Below are positions 11,738 to 24,250 of a stretch of 64,000 bases of DNA, piece by piece. The stretch comes from Cymbidium sinense (taxonomy: Eukaryota; Streptophyta; Magnoliopsida; Asparagales; Orchidaceae). The stretch spans positions 57,597,161 through 57,661,160 of the forward strand of contig CM038218.1 in the NCBI GenBank assembly GCA_021442155.1. Reading direction: 5' to 3'. Made by a program: the position numbers and the translations under genes. The notes under the pieces were generated by a model that had not been told where the DNA came from, did not search any database, and worked only from the letters and a program-made list of their open reading frames with translations. Position 1 is the first letter of the stretch. Each line of letters starts with the position of its first letter.

Positions 11738-12289
11738 AGATTAGGTGAACACTTAACCTAAGCCTAGAGACTTAGAAGAGTTAATCATTGGATTAGGCCA
11801 TGCCTTAGGGACTTAGGAAAATCACTTACCCTATAGCCTAAACCCAATCCATGTACACCTTCTTAAATTTAATTCAAATCAAAATTTTTAACCAAACTTC
11901 AAACTCAATTTCAAATATAAATCTATGTCCAAACTCAATTCCAAATGATTGAAACCTAACTTCAAATCTAAACTTGAAATCCTTCCCAAGCCCTTTAATC
12001 AACTTCATAAACTTAGCCAAATTCTCATCCAATTCAATCCTAACTTAATTGATTTTCTTATAAATCAATTGTACCTTCAATTAATTCCTTAAATATAAAT
12101 GAAATATAAATTCAAATAGTCAAAACCAAATCCAAAATCAAATCAAAACCCAATTTAAACTCTTTAAGCCATTTCCTCAAATTTGGCTAAAACCCATCTA
12201 AATCAAGCCAAAATCAATGGATTTTCTCTTGAACCAATCATTCCTTCAATCATATATCCAAATATAAATGAAACCTACAATCATCTAGT

Positions 12290-13010
12290 CAAACCAAAAT
12301 CAACCCAAGTCAAACCTAACCTATCCCATTTGACTTGAAATATTCAAATTAACCAAAACTCATTTGAATCGAAACTAATTGCAATTGAATTTATATACCA
12401 ATCTAAAATCTATATATAAACTTAACTAAATGAAACTCAATCCAAAATCAAGCCAACTAAATCCAATTGGTTCACTTGACACAAAGTGGCCAATTTGAAC
12501 TACATGAACCAAATCCCAATTCAATCTAAATCAAAGTGAATTAAGTCAATCCAAACTTCATGTCATGATTGTTGATCACCTTAGGATGATCAATTGATAT
12601 AAATTAGGTCAAACCAAGTCAACCTAACTTGTTGACCAAGTCAAACCTTTAGCCTATATGAACCCAAACTAGCCAAATCCATTGAAACCAATGATTCAAA
12701 TCAACCCAAAATTAACATTTAAATATGACTTGACCTTAAATTGAGCCAAACCTAGACCAATTAGCCCTCTTGACCCAAGTTGACCCAAATTGACATAAAG
12801 GGTCAAATTAGACTAAACCCAAGTTAAATCCAAATTAAATCAAACTAAAGCATACAATCCTCTCCAAATAGTCATATGAACTTAACCTAACCCTTAGTTT
12901 GACCCAATTTGACCAATTGGTCAACCTAACCCATTTTGATCCAATTTGACCCAAATGGGTAAAATTAAGTCAAACCTAACCAAATGAACTCCAAATGACA
13001 TGAAATTTGG
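12290..13010. promoter_or_regulatory. W-box-like cluster in LTR B
   Basis: TTGACC, TTGACT and their complements occur over and over, for example around 12600-12650, 12730-12815 and 12895-12990. TTGAC[C/T] is the established binding core (W-box) of plant WRKY transcription factors. The cluster sits in the LTR 5' half, where a retrotransposon promoter would be. Whether any WRKY factor binds here is inference; the motif could simply be a degenerate tandem repeat. Confidence 0.4.
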
Positions 13011-15825
13011 TCCAACTCACTTTTGACTCATTTCAAATCAACCTAAATCAAATTCAATGCTAAATGACCACTCTACCTTGGGCTATGGGTATCACATAAG
13101 ACAAAACACTTATGTAAATGGTCATTTCTCTTGGCCACTTAACACTCATCCATCCACCCAGGCTCCAAGGACATGTCCAACTTGACTCAAGAGGTGGTTG
13201 GTTCACATGACTCATGGGAGGTGAAATCACCTCCGCCCATTGGAACACTTGGCATGAAGGACCTCCACTTCCCTTTACTAGGACACCCACTTGTCCTTTA
13301 GCCACCTCCCATGCCTTGGCCAACCAAATTAATCTACCTAAGAAAAATCCCAACCACCCCAAGCTAAGGACACCCACTTGTAGCCAAAAATCACCATGAA
13401 TGATATGATTTTCAGCCATTGCAAGGAGACAAAAAATAGAGAGGCGAAAACTCTTCCTCACACACTTATTTCACTCTCCTAGAGATCCCAAACTAACTAG
13501 CAACCATTCCCACTAGTTTTTGAGCAAACCATCAAAATCAAGTGGATTCCGGTGAGAAAGCAGCGACCATTGGTGGATACATTATTCCAAATTGAAGCAA
13601 GAGCTCGAATCCATTCCAAAGCTTCTTCTTGCCCTCAGGAGTAGGCTCGGATCATCACTGCCCCCCAGAAATCATTCGCAGTGAGGTAATTTTCAAGAAT
13701 CGTAGTTGGCCTTAGGTTATTTTATGTGTGATGATTTTTGCTCAATTTTAGGAATTTCCTGTAGATTACCCTTGCATTTATTTATTTTACATCATCCCCA
13801 CACATTTGGAGTGATTTTTGATGAAGATTGCTGGAAAATCGAGCCCAAAATGAAGTTTTTCATTCAATTTTTTTTGTAAGAATCACAAAAATCATGCCCA
13901 AAATAATGTTTAGTCTGCCTTCTTCGGATAGCCCACCAGCCATCTGATCTCCTATTCAGGGAGATGAACGACTCAGATCATGCAGATCATTTGGATCTAA
14001 TCGATGAATCACACGGCTCAGATCAGGTGGATCACACATATCGATCTGGAACATCCGGTCAATGATCGAATGGTCAGATTTGATCTGCACGACCTTGTCC
14101 ACATTCCCGCTCATATGCTAACGCAACACTGTGCCAGCCAATCACGTGATGCCACATGGCACCACATGGTCCAGTCAATGTCGTCGACTGGGTTAACTAA
14201 GAAATTAGGGATTCTTTAAAAATTAATTAAAAATGTGAAACTTAAAAAATTTATAAAAAAAAAATACTTAACTAAAAATTGCAAATAAGGGCTAGTTGGA
14301 TTTGTTTTTTTTGAGAGGAGTCCAATGAATCCAAAAGCCCCAAATTTTATTGAATATTTTGAGCTTAATTTATGTTTTATGGACACTCAAATTTCATTAA
14401 TTAAATTAAAAAGGTGCATCAGATTGATTTGAAATTTTCAAAGAATAAAACTGAGCTTAAAATCTACATACCATAAAATTTTCAATTCAAAAGAATTTCC
14501 AGATTAGGAGATATTGTATTCTGAAGTTCAAATAGTTAAAACAAATTAATGGACTTTATAAAAATCATGGAAAATCATTTAAATAAGTTGAAACTTTGGA
14601 AAATTATAACAAACCATAGCAAAATCATAAAAATGTAGGTAAATATTTATTTTGACGATATCTTAGAGGACATTCAATTAAAATTGATCCCAATTAATTT
14701 TGAATAGTAATTAAGGCTTAATTTGGGTTTAATTGAAAACTTATTTATTTTAATTACTCTCTAATTACCTAAGTAATTAATCCCAAACTTTTTGAGGTTG
14801 ATTAATGGGATGACCTCGCCTCCCATAATTTTCTTGGGATTTATGGCTTGGTTAATTAGGAAATTGGTTATCTTAACCTTCATTACTTTCCTAATCTTTT
14901 CCCTAAGTCCATTTCACTTGAATGGAAATTAATTAATCTGGGATTAATTGATGGTTTAATTCATTAATTAAATTGCTTAATTAATCAATTTGAAACTATA
15001 ATCACATGAAATCTTAATTAATCAGTTCATGGGTAGATCTTTAGGTGTTCAATAACCTAAAGACATTTAAGGAAATTATGGTCAACCCACATTTGTGGGA
15101 AAACCACGAAAGTATTTAATTAAGTTTCTTAACTTAATTAATCACTAATTATGAGCCAATTGCATTAGGCCTCTTTCATTTCTTAGGTTCATTGCTGATT
15201 TAATATCCAATGTATGTACATATCATGTTGGCTCATAATTACTTGATTAATTAAATTAAGGAAACATAGGACTGGGTTTAATGCATAGTACAACCTAATT
15301 AACCCATAAAATCAACTTAATTATGTTTCATTAAACCAAATAAAATCACAAACATGGGGATGGGTTATGATCAGCAAACTTTTTCTCATTTCTTCAAACC
15401 AAATCAAATATGAAATTGGAAGTGATAATTAAAAAGCTTTGATTTTCTTTAAATGCTTTTATTTGATTTGATTATCCTTAGTAATTAATTTAATTGAATG
15501 ATATCACATGCTTATTCTTATTCATTCCTTTCCAATTATGTTAGATGTTGTATGTCATTTAAAATAATATATTCATCTTTTTAAAATTAATTAAATTAAA
15601 TGGTTTCCCTTTATGCCAAGCTTGCATGTGTTGATTTATTTTATAATGTGTGTCTTTTATCATTATTAAATCCAAACATATTTTTTGGATCTTATAAATG
15701 AATGACTACATATGCTATGAATGCTAGTTATAAATACATAGGAGATGTATATGATTATAGCTTAAATGTATGAAGTGAAGCTCCTTTCCTTTTATTCATG
15801 TATTCATTTACATAAGTGAATGGGT

Positions 15826-16425
15826 ATATAATATGGGCATCCCAGGAATGCAAAGCTTTAGTTAGCCCCAAGGAGGTCATTTGATTACCTCACTTCCCTG
15901 GTTTAACAATAACATGTACTCCATTTGATTTCATTCTTATGTATTTCAATACTAGAATTTGGATGATGCTTTAATTCATATACATAAATGATTCAATCAA
16001 ATTAAATATCATTTTTTTGCATGATTTTCATTCTCCAAATTATGAATACATGTGTATGTATCTAAGAAAAGTGGTATATAGTCTGGACATCTTGGGAATA
16101 TGAGGCTTTAGCTAGCCTTAAAGAGGTGATTTGATTACCTCACTTCCCTAGTTTAACAAAGCCACGTACTTGCTTATGTCTTTTATACGTACATGTGTGT
16201 ATTTAATTAGAGAATGGTAATCCTTCCTTTTTATTAAAAATACATGCATTTGCAATTGTTCAAGTGATTGAATTAATTGATTATGTGATTTGGAGCTCTC
16301 TTTCTTATGTTCATACATGTAAATTTACATATGGTTTGAATGTAATGGCATATAGTCTGGATAGCCCGGGAATATGAGGCTTTAGGTAGAGGTCATTTGA
16401 TTACCTCACTTCCCTAGTTAACAAT
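15826..16425 (+). repeat. LTR subrepeats in LTR B (three units)
   Basis: Three units of about 85 bp start near 15826, 16075 and 16343, each with TATAGTCTGGACATC or a close variant, GAGGCTTTAG, TAGCC, GTCATTTGATTACC and CTCACTTCCCTAGTT. They are spaced about 250-270 bp apart by AT-rich DNA that itself includes repeated ATACATGTGTATGTA-like words. LTR A has two such units. Confidence 0.75.
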
Positions 16426-19078
16426 GACACACCCCTATTTAATTTCATCCCTATATATTTTGCATAAGAATTTAGATAGAGTCTTAAATTAATATGATAA
16501 AATAATTCAATCAAAGGGAAAATATAAAGCTTCAAATGTACATTCACATCATTCAAATGTGCTAAAACATATATGAGTAGGTATACTTAAAACTTAATCA
16601 TATGCATGTTACATTTGATGGAAAAGAATGATTTAGCATGTGTCATGTGATAGTATTTTAATTAGATTAATCTTGAGAAGCCTTTCACATTCAATAGAAT
16701 TATTTAAAGAGAACTTAAACTTAGGATTAATCTAAAATGTGTAATAAGCCATTCACTAAAGAGAACTAAATCAAATTAACATGCTTTAGAAAGTGGTTTA
16801 AGGTAGGGATGAAAGAGGGAAACCTCTTTTCTTCTTTTTACAACACTTAGAGATTATGTGTAGGTCATATGAAACAAAAGAAAACACAAATTAAAACATG
16901 CAAATCAATTAAAGCACTTGAAGTGAAACCACCCTTTAAGTTGAATCTTTCTACACTTAGAAAATCTTAATTCTACAGCCTAGTTAGGACATACCATGCA
17001 AACCTTAATACACACACATTAGATTAAGTCACCACTTCTAGCCTTGTATTAGGATGGGGCATGGTGTGATGTATGTTTTATTTTGTGATGTATTATTTTA
17101 GACTAAATGGTATGGTGTATATGTTGTAGACTGGATGCTAGGCTATGATTAGCCTAATCATATTTTCTACAGGGGATTATATTTAAAGAGCTGCTTAAAA
17201 CTAAATATTAATGCTCTCTTTGAAGGTTGCTTAAGCCCCTTAGCATAATCCAAGTTAGGATAGTTGGGCTTGGTTACCTATGTGCAGGGTGCTAAGTCCA
17301 AATTATAAGTATAACTACTTGGGTTGTATGTATATTTAGCAAACACCTATCTTGTAGGTGAAGTTATATTTACTTTTCCTATTTTTAATGTAATTTTGGA
17401 TTAGAAATTAGATTTAGTGCTATAGGGAGATAAGGATGAGCATTGGCTAGAAGGTTTTATCCTGGGAGGTCATGTAATGCCTTTGAAGTGGAGCTAACCA
17501 AATTAGAGGAGGAAGATACATGAAGCCATGAAGACTTGAAGGCCCCCCACAACATTTATCATTTGTAAATTGCAAATTATTTTATTCTATACCAGGTTGT
17601 ATAAAGGTCAAGCTCGACTACCCATTTTTCTTTTCAAGTTGTACGACAGCACCCGACCACACTAGCCTGTTATTCTTTTACATTAGCTATAAAAATTGTT
17701 TGATGTTGTGTTTAAAATGCAAAATTAGGATGGCATGCTTTTCTTAGTTTCTTTATATGTTTGATGTTTGAATGTGTGGCCTGGAATGTGATTAGGCTTT
17801 TAGAAAAAAATAATCTTTCTACCCAACTATACCTCATAACTAAAGTTTTAAATAATTCATAGCCTCACATAAAGCCTAGGACATAAATCAAGATAACTAA
17901 AAGAATTAATAACCCTCAGCTGAATGTTGAATGGCCAACAACTTGCACATCATATTATTTCGCTCTTGAAAATTGATGATTTTCATCCTTGCACAATAGT
18001 GAAATTCTTGACCTCGAGGACATCCCTTATTTTGAAAACTCCTTTCTTGTTGATTTAGCCAACAACCTTATTTCATCATGCATGTAGTATCAAAACCCAA
18101 AGCTTATATCAAAATGAAGTGTCAAAATAAATAAAATTTGAAAAGATTTTACACTAGACTAAGTCATATGCTCATACCACTCATGATCTAGTCTCTTAGG
18201 GAGTGAGTTTAAGAACTTTAATTTCATTCTAATTAAACAACAACCTAACTAATCTTGCAAAACATATGACTGGACTTCATGAATGTAAAGCGTAAGAGGT
18301 GTTAGCTGGCTGCCACTCCAAGTGGATGTAAGTCCAGTAGTCGGGCAGTTTATCCTCTCTTATGGAGTTAAACCATATGATAATTTTTGCTTAGATTTAG
18401 GTCATGCTTTGGCTTATGATAAAGCTCCCTAGATTTAGGACCTGAGGTGGCTATTTCTTTTCAAGCTACAAGCATAAATCCTCACCTCTTAGGTATCTCT
18501 ACAATCTTGTATTATTGGACTATAAATTCTAGCTTTCTAATGAAATGTCAACTTTGACACAATTGTTCTTCTCTTTAATTTCAAAATTATAAAGCCCAAT
18601 TATAGGATACGTTGAAATGCTCACTAAGTTTCTTAGTATCAAGACCTACTAGTTTCATTTGGCATAATAAGTCTTCTCCTTGAGTTTTCCCATTTGATTT
18701 TCTAATACAACTAATCCTTTGATAGTCAGACCTTAAAATCTTTGGAACTTTAATTGCTACTTTAATTGAGAGTATTCTTAATGGATTCACATCCCTTAAG
18801 ATGTAATTAACTATGGAGGCTTGCCTCCATAAGAAAATTAATGAACTTGGCTTAATATAAACCCTACTTTACTTTTCCATGTAAAGTAGGGGAATGATCT
18901 CTGGTATATTCAAAGACTCATCATGAATTAGGAGTCCTTATTAAGTGATTAAGTCCATTATAGGGTGATGATTTCTATCTTTTGAGATTATGAATCTTTC
19001 CTTAATGTCGTACTCGATCATTTCAATAAGTTCCCCCTAATGTCTACGTGATATCCCACATCTCAAAAATAAACACCA

Positions 19079-19502
19079 CACACACCAAGTTTTCTAAGAC
19101 TCAAGCAATGACTAGATAAAAAATGAGCACGCATAGAGCAAATCAAAAACCTTAGATAACTAGAACCATATCTACTATAATGACACAATTCCATAAGTAG
19201 CATATTGGATCGGCCATTTTCAATTTCTCCAATTCCCATCAGAACCACCCTGGCCTCTCTAGTAGCGAGATCCACCATCATATCCCTGATCTCTTCTTCT
19301 ACCACCACCATGACTATAACCTCCATTGCTCCTCCCACTTCCATAACACCACTGCTCCGACCACCACCTCCATATCCATCAGTACCTCCCGATCCCCTAC
19401 CACCACTATGATAATTACCACCTCTGCCTTCGCATCCACTGCCAAATCTAGACTAAGCCTGGTTGACGGTGATGTCCCTGCCATCAAGGTTCTACCCATT
19501 CT
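19079..19502 (-). pseudogene. GRP-1: 3' fragment of a GRP7-like glycine-rich RNA-binding protein gene
   Basis: Read on the minus strand, the fragment starts inside the end of an RNA-recognition motif: Asn-Leu-Asp-Gly-Arg-Asp-Ile-Thr-Val-Asn-Gln-Ala, about 19450-19497. A glycine/tyrosine/arginine-rich tail follows (19223-19440), and it ends in Gly-Gly-Ser-Asp-Gly-Asn-Trp-Arg-Asn and a TGA stop at 19220-19222. This ending and the RRM end are characteristic of plant GRP7/GRP8 proteins, which bind RNA and act in stress and clock-regulated RNA processing. Gln codons have become stops and there is at least one frameshift, near 19345. Downstream (19079-19219) is 3' UTR shared with the two other copies. 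The N-terminal part of the RRM is absent. Confidence 0.85.
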
Positions 19503-19895
19503 TAAGGTTTAGGTTTAAGTTTATTAAGTTTTAAGATTTAAGTTTATTTTTTAATTTATTTAGTACTTTAGGTTTAGGTTTAGGGTTTGGGGTTTAGGGT
19601 TAGGGTTTAGGGTTTAGGGTTTAGGGTTTAGTGTTTAGGGTTTTAGGTTTTAGGCTTATAGGGTTTAAGGTTTAGGGTTAGGGTTTAGGATTTAGGGTTT
19701 AGGGTTTAGAGTTTAGTGTTTAGGCTTTAGGGTTTAGGGTTAGTTTAAGGTTTACGATTTAGTGTTTAGGGTTTAGGGTTTTAGGGTTTAGGGTTTATGG
19801 TTTAGGGTTTGAGGTTTACAGGTTGGGTTTAATGTTTAAGGTTTAGGGTTTAGGGTTTTATGGTTTAGAGTTGTTTAGGGTTTAAGTTTTTTTTT
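19503..19895 (+). repeat. Interstitial TTTAGGG array
   Basis: About 390 bp of TTTAGGG with variants such as TTTAGGGTT, TTTGGGG and TTTAAGG, in one orientation (G-rich strand on plus). It is bounded by GRP-1 on the left and a LINE-like end on the right, so it is interstitial and not a chromosome end. Confidence 0.9.
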
Positions 19896-20204
19896 GGGAA
19901 AGTTAAGAATTTTATTACCATAAAAGGAAAGATACAATATCCTCAAAAGGGGTAAAGCTCTAAAATTCTACTACTCTCAGAGCTACAAGAAGCCTAAAGA
20001 GCTAAACCCCCATCTAAGTACATTAGAAAAAGAAAATAATACAAAAGAGCAAATATAATAGCTAAAAAGTATAAGAGAAAAAGACATAGGGTAAAACTAA
20101 AATAAATCTTGAAAATAGTAAAAGGATGAGTCAATAGCAGTTCATGATTTCTTTGAGATAGCAAGATAAGCAAGATTCCTTTGAGTGAGAGAGAATGGAG
20201 TTTT
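19896..20204 (-). mobile_element. LINE-like 3' end with poly(A), 5'-truncated
   Basis: On the minus strand the segment ends with GGTAATAAAATTCTTAACTT, then TCCC, then nine A residues, directly abutting the TTTAGGG array. A polyadenylation-like AATAAA shortly before an A-tail, with no upstream coding domain, is what a 5'-truncated non-LTR retrotransposon or processed transcript looks like. The wording resembles 3' ends of plant L1-type LINEs as I know them, but no LINE protein is present to confirm it. The 86-residue minus ORF here is hydrophobic and unconvincing. Confidence 0.45.
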
Positions 20205-22924
20205 CCATCATTGCTCACTTGATCTATGCTTACTCGAGCTTGGATCAACTCCAAAAGGATTCCACACCTTCACGACATCGATCAGAGGGGATCCAACGGT
20301 CATGATCACATGAGATGCAAGTTTTCTTCAAAAAGCTCCATCCCATTTTTTTTTCCTAAAAATTAGTTTTGGAAGCATACCTCATTGGAGCTCAAGACCG
20401 GTGGCTTGAATGATAGAGGAAGCTTCATCTAGTGAAGATAAAGGCCTGTTGAGAAGCAATTGGATCAATTACTCGATGTTCGCTCGGAAGGCCATGAATT
20501 GATGATTTGGACTTCAACTTTGATTGAAGTCCTACCTTTGGTGCTCGGGAAGCTTGGGAGATAATTCATTCTTGCTTGATGAGGCCTAGGGAAGGAGCGT
20601 ATAAAGTTAATTTGAGTTTGATGGTGAAATGGAGAAGTTAGATCAAAAATGGGAGTGTCCTACTTCAAGATAGACGAGAGAATGAGCTTGGGTCCTTAGG
20701 GAATGGCATTAGCAGCTCATCTTGGGTATCTAGGGCTTTAAGGAAAGATTTTGTGTGTGTGTTTGAGTTGAAATGAGGGGGTGTATACCCCCCTTTCATC
20801 TTAATCGGATGGTGGGATCGAGTTTGGCTTCTAGTGGCCATCCAGCCATCTCAGGGAGTTGTGGCTGGCAGGGAGGAGGTGAGTTGGCTTGACTTGGTTT
20901 GTTGAAGGTGTGGAGGTGACTTCTAAGGAGGAATCATGGGTGTCCTATGGGCTTCAAATGCTCTAATGGGGAGGGTGAGGTGATTTCACCTCCTATGTGT
21001 CATGGCCGACCCAACCACCCCTTGGGTCAGTTTGGGTGTCCTAGATGCTTAGGTTGACCATTGGGAGAGTACAAAGTGGCCAAGAAATGGAAATGACCAC
21101 TTACATGGGTGATACCCTTGACCTAAGGGTAGAATGATCATTTGGCATTATATTTGATTTGGGTAGATTTAAAATGAGCCAAAAGAGGGTTAGCCCAAAT
21201 TTCAAGTCAATTGGAGTTGATTTGGTTAGGTTTGGCTCAATTTGACTCATTTAGGTCAAATTATGTTAGGTTGGGTCAAGTTTACCAATTGGCCAAATTG
21301 GGTCAAACCAAGGATTGGGTTAAGTTTATATTGATCATTTGGGATGCTTTGGTTTAATTGGTTTGGTTTAGTTTAACTTAGATTTGATTTTGGCTCATTT
21401 GAATTCATTTGGGTCAAATGGCTTAAGTTGACCCAAATTGGACAAATTATCTTGGGTTGGGTGTTGGTTTGGGTTTAGTTGACCAATTGAAGATGATTGT
21501 AGGCATAGGTTTTAATTAATTTGGATTTGGTTTTGATTTAGGCCAACTTGAAACTTTAGGTCAAATTGGGCTAAGTAGGTCAATTGGGTTCAATTGGGTC
21601 CAATCATGGCTTTGGTAAAGTTCAACAATCAATTTGGAATGAAATTGAGCCGTTGGTTACAATCAAGTTGATTTATATTTTAATTTGACACAATTTGGCC
21701 TTTTAGGTCAATTTGGGTCAACTTGGGTCAAGAGGGCTAATTGGGTATGGTTTGACTCAATTGAAGGTCAAGTCATATTCAAATATTGATTTTGATGTGG
21801 TATGAATCATTAGTTTCAAGGGATTTGGCTTAGGTTATAATTTGGCTAGTTTGGTTCATATGGGTTAAGGGATTGACATGGTTTGACCTAATTTGATAAT
21901 TAACCAACCTAGGGTGATCAACAATCATGAGAGGTTTGATGGGCTTGGTTCAATCTAATTTGAGTAGGATTACTTGGCTCAAATAGGTCAAATTGGGCAT
22001 TTTGGGTCAAGTGGACCAATTGGGTTTAGTTGGCTTGAGTTTTGAGTTTGATTTAGTTGAGTTTATATATGGATTTGGGATTTATATATAATCTCAATTA
22101 TGGCTGGGTTCAAATGGGTTTTGGTTCATTTGAACATTTGAAGTCAAAAGGGTTAAGTTTTTGACTTAGGATTTTGGTTGGCTTGATGATTGTAGATTTT
22201 ATTTATATTTGTGAATAGGATTGAAGGTATGATTGATTCATGAGAAAATCAATTGAATTTGTGTTTTGGAATGAAGGAATTTTGGTAATTCCATGGAGTT
22301 GGGTCATGTGGCTTAGGTTTGGATTTTCATTTGGCTTGATTTAGTTTTGATGATTTAAATGTATATTTCATTTAAATTTGTGAATATGATTGATTTATGA
22401 GAAAATCAATTGAGTTTGACATGATTTGGATTAAGATTTGGCTAAGTCCATGGGATAGGTCATATGGCTTAAGAAGGGTGTTGATTTAATTTGATTTAGT
22501 TTGATTTAGTTTTGATCATTTGAATGTAGATTTCATTTATATTTAGGAAGATGATTGAAGTTATAAATTTATTATGAGAAAATCAATTGATTTTGGATTG
22601 ATTTGGATTAAGATTTGGCTAAGTCCATGGGATAGGTCATATGCAAGAAGGGTTTCAAGTTTGGATTTGATCATGGGCTTCAATCATTTGGTTTTGGAAT
22701 TTGGGTTTGGATTTGGATTTGAATTTGATGTTTGAATTAAACTTGAGGTTTTATTTGAGAAGGTGAACATGGATTGGATTTGGGTTGTAGGGTAGGTTGA
22801 TTATCCTAATCCCTAAAGCATAACCTAACCATATGGTTAACCCTTCTAAGTCTTTGGCTTAGCTGTTTACCTATTTGTTAGGAGTGTCTTACGATGAGGG
22901 AAGTCTTAGTGTCTTGAAGACTCC
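20205..22924 (-). mobile_element. LTR E: inverted LTR fragment
   Basis: Reverse-complemented, this follows the start of the LTRs. The end of the 3' region and the LTR start are at 22924-22790 (compare 11670-11880). The TTGACC/GGTCAA-rich part runs through 22150-21190. Then comes the part equivalent to 13060-13400, and then the GAAGCTACCTCAT/CAGTGAGGTATG part at about 20380-20450 (compare 40200-40245). It is in the opposite orientation to every other element in the window. It ends abruptly at 22924, where plus-strand protease sequence of element 2 begins. Confidence 0.75.
21190..22160. promoter_or_regulatory. W-box-like cluster in LTR E
   Basis: Same dense TTGACC/GGTCAA composition as in LTR B, here on the inverted fragment (for example around 21225-21310, 21415-21430, 21700-21770 and 21975-22010). 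Presence in five-prime halves of both subfamilies suggests that the motif density is a property of the LTR family. WRKY binding is inferred only from the motif. Confidence 0.4.
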
Positions 22925-23240
22925 TATGTATAAGATGTGAAGATTAAATCTACACTCCAAAAGTTATATCAATATGCCTTAGGCTCCATAGTGTTACCCT
23001 TGGAGATAGATGATTGGAAGACGAAGCTAAGTTTCACATTATAGACTCAGATACATCTTTCAATGCTTTGCTTGGAATACCATGGATACATGGGAACAAC
23101 ATAGTTCCATCCTCTCTACATTAGTGTATGAAGTTTGTGAGAGGTGAGATCATCTATTATGTCAAAAGAGATCTCAAACTATTTATAGTTCACGAGGTCA
23201 GCATATATGAGGATGCAGCTTACTACCTCCCTCAAGATCA
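22925..23240 (+). pseudogene. Retroviral-type aspartic protease, C-terminal part (element 2)
   Basis: The reading matches element 4 at 52040-52310: a Ser-Ile-Val-Leu-Pro-Leu strand, then Asp-Trp-Lys-Thr, then Asp-Thr-Ser-Phe-Asn-Ala-Leu-Leu-Gly at about 23045-23075, and a Trp-Ile-His block. The Leu-Leu-Gly block is the conserved C-terminal part of gypsy proteases. The catalytic Asp-Ser/Thr-Gly motif would lie upstream and has been cut away at the junction with the inverted LTR. Frameshifts separate the blocks. Confidence 0.7.
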
Positions 23241-24250
23241 ACAAGTATATTTTTGTGAACTTTGCCAAAGTTTAAAAATAAAAAAATGAAAAAGAAAAAG
23301 AGAAAGAAAAAGAAAAAGAAAGAGAAACAGAATGAAAAAGAAAATAGACTTAGAGGAGGAAGTAGAGCATGACATTAGATTCCCCCCATAGTTCATTATT
23401 CTATTCGAGCATATAGGTAGGATGACCTGACCTCCAGCAGGCAGAGGAAGAGGCCAGTTCATAGGTAGCCCTAAAGATGGAAAACCTCTTTATTGGCCAC
23501 CCAATAAAAGATATGTCCTAGCTACCAGGAGTACACCTGCTATCCATATAGACCTAGAATCTTTTTCATAGGATGAGTCTTATATGGTTAGCACACCAGC
23601 CAGCTTTTCTTAGTAGTAGATTGCTTTGGAGGTAACACTTGAGTTAGATAGCGATGAAGACCGGTCTCCAAAGAAAAGCATAAGTGTATACAAGTCTATT
23701 TGTGAAACAGTTAGGCATCAGTTGCGAACTTAGTTCTAACCCCACTTTCATCTCAAAAAACTAAGGGCTTGGTAGCTAAGGAAGCCCCTAAGTCATCCAC
23801 GTGTGTGAAGACTCGTGAGGTTCTTTAGAGCATCATCCTCAAGTAAAGAAGTTGATGTAGAACTCGAGGATGATTAAAATAAAGATTTAATAGAATTACC
23901 TTTTGATTGGTACTTGCCTTGTGTTCATAATTTAGAAAGAAAGGGTTAATCCCACACATTTGGTCAAAGCAATGGATACTTTGAAAGAATATGGAAGAAC
24001 AAATGCAAAAGCTCTTAATCAAGACTGGGACTAGATTTGGTTGGGTCATTGATGATGTGCTAGTCATCACCAATCATTTGAAATCTGAAAGATTTTTTGC
24101 AAATGACATTAACTCATATGAGGAGCTGTGAGTAGAAACTTTAGATGATTTAGATGATTATAAAGTTAAAGATGCACCTCTAGAGTTTGAAGAAGAGATC
24201 AAGTCAACCATTGATGAGCTCAAGGAAATCAACTTATGAATTGAAGAAGA
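23241..24250 (+). pseudogene. Protease-RT connecting region (element 2) with Lys/Glu-rich tract
   Basis: A purine-only stretch (23270-23345, GAAAAAGAAAAAG words) would encode alternating Lys and Glu. It is followed by a region that aligns with 52440-53300 of element 4, including a Gly-Leu-x-Pro-His-x-Trp-Ser-Lys block near 23945-23970. In Ogre elements gag-protease and RT are known to be joined by splicing of an intron, so part of this region could be intronic; I could not identify splice sites with confidence. Many stops are present. Confidence 0.5.

Larger units (their letters stand above)
1944..19078 (+). mobile_element. Element 1: giant Ty3/gypsy LTR retrotransposon, decayed
   Basis: The order is LTR A (5'-truncated), primer-site remnant, hairpin array, reduced gag-pol remnant, repetitive 3' region, LTR B. 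Similarity between A and B ends at the same bases in both, AAACACCA, at 4451 and 19078. In A this is followed by the internal region, and in B by unrelated GRP and telomere-like DNA. That is the pattern expected at a true LTR end (terminal CA), so the right end looks intact. Most of gag and pol has been lost: the internal part is about 7.3 kb against about 14.8 kb in element 4. LTR A also lacks roughly 1.1 kb relative to B, between about 2800 and 2825. Placement in the Tat/Ogre branch rests on the better-preserved relatives in this window. Confidence 0.8.
11738..19078 (+). mobile_element. LTR B (3' LTR of element 1, about 7.3 kb)
   Basis: Homology with LTR C and LTR D begins at GATTAGGTGAACACT (about 11738), so the true LTR start lies there or up to about 100 bp further in. 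The right end, AAACACCA, is where similarity to LTR A also stops. In order it holds an A/C-rich part dense in TTGACC/GGTCAA words (12290-13010), a less repetitive part (13060-14200) with no convincing gene, an AT-rich part with TTAATTAA words (14220-15350), three subrepeats (15826-16425), and a 3' part shared with A (17425-19078). The 133-residue minus-strand ORF at 13060-13461 has no counterpart intact in the other LTRs. Confidence 0.75.

Noticed and set aside
13060..13461. 133-codon minus-strand ORF in LTR B
   Set aside because: The homologous parts of LTRs C, D and E do not keep the frame, and no domain is visible.
19063..19344. Functional glycine-rich protein gene on the minus strand
   Set aside because: The N-terminal RRM is missing, Gln codons have become stops and there is a frameshift; the open frame annotated here is mostly in a wrong frame.
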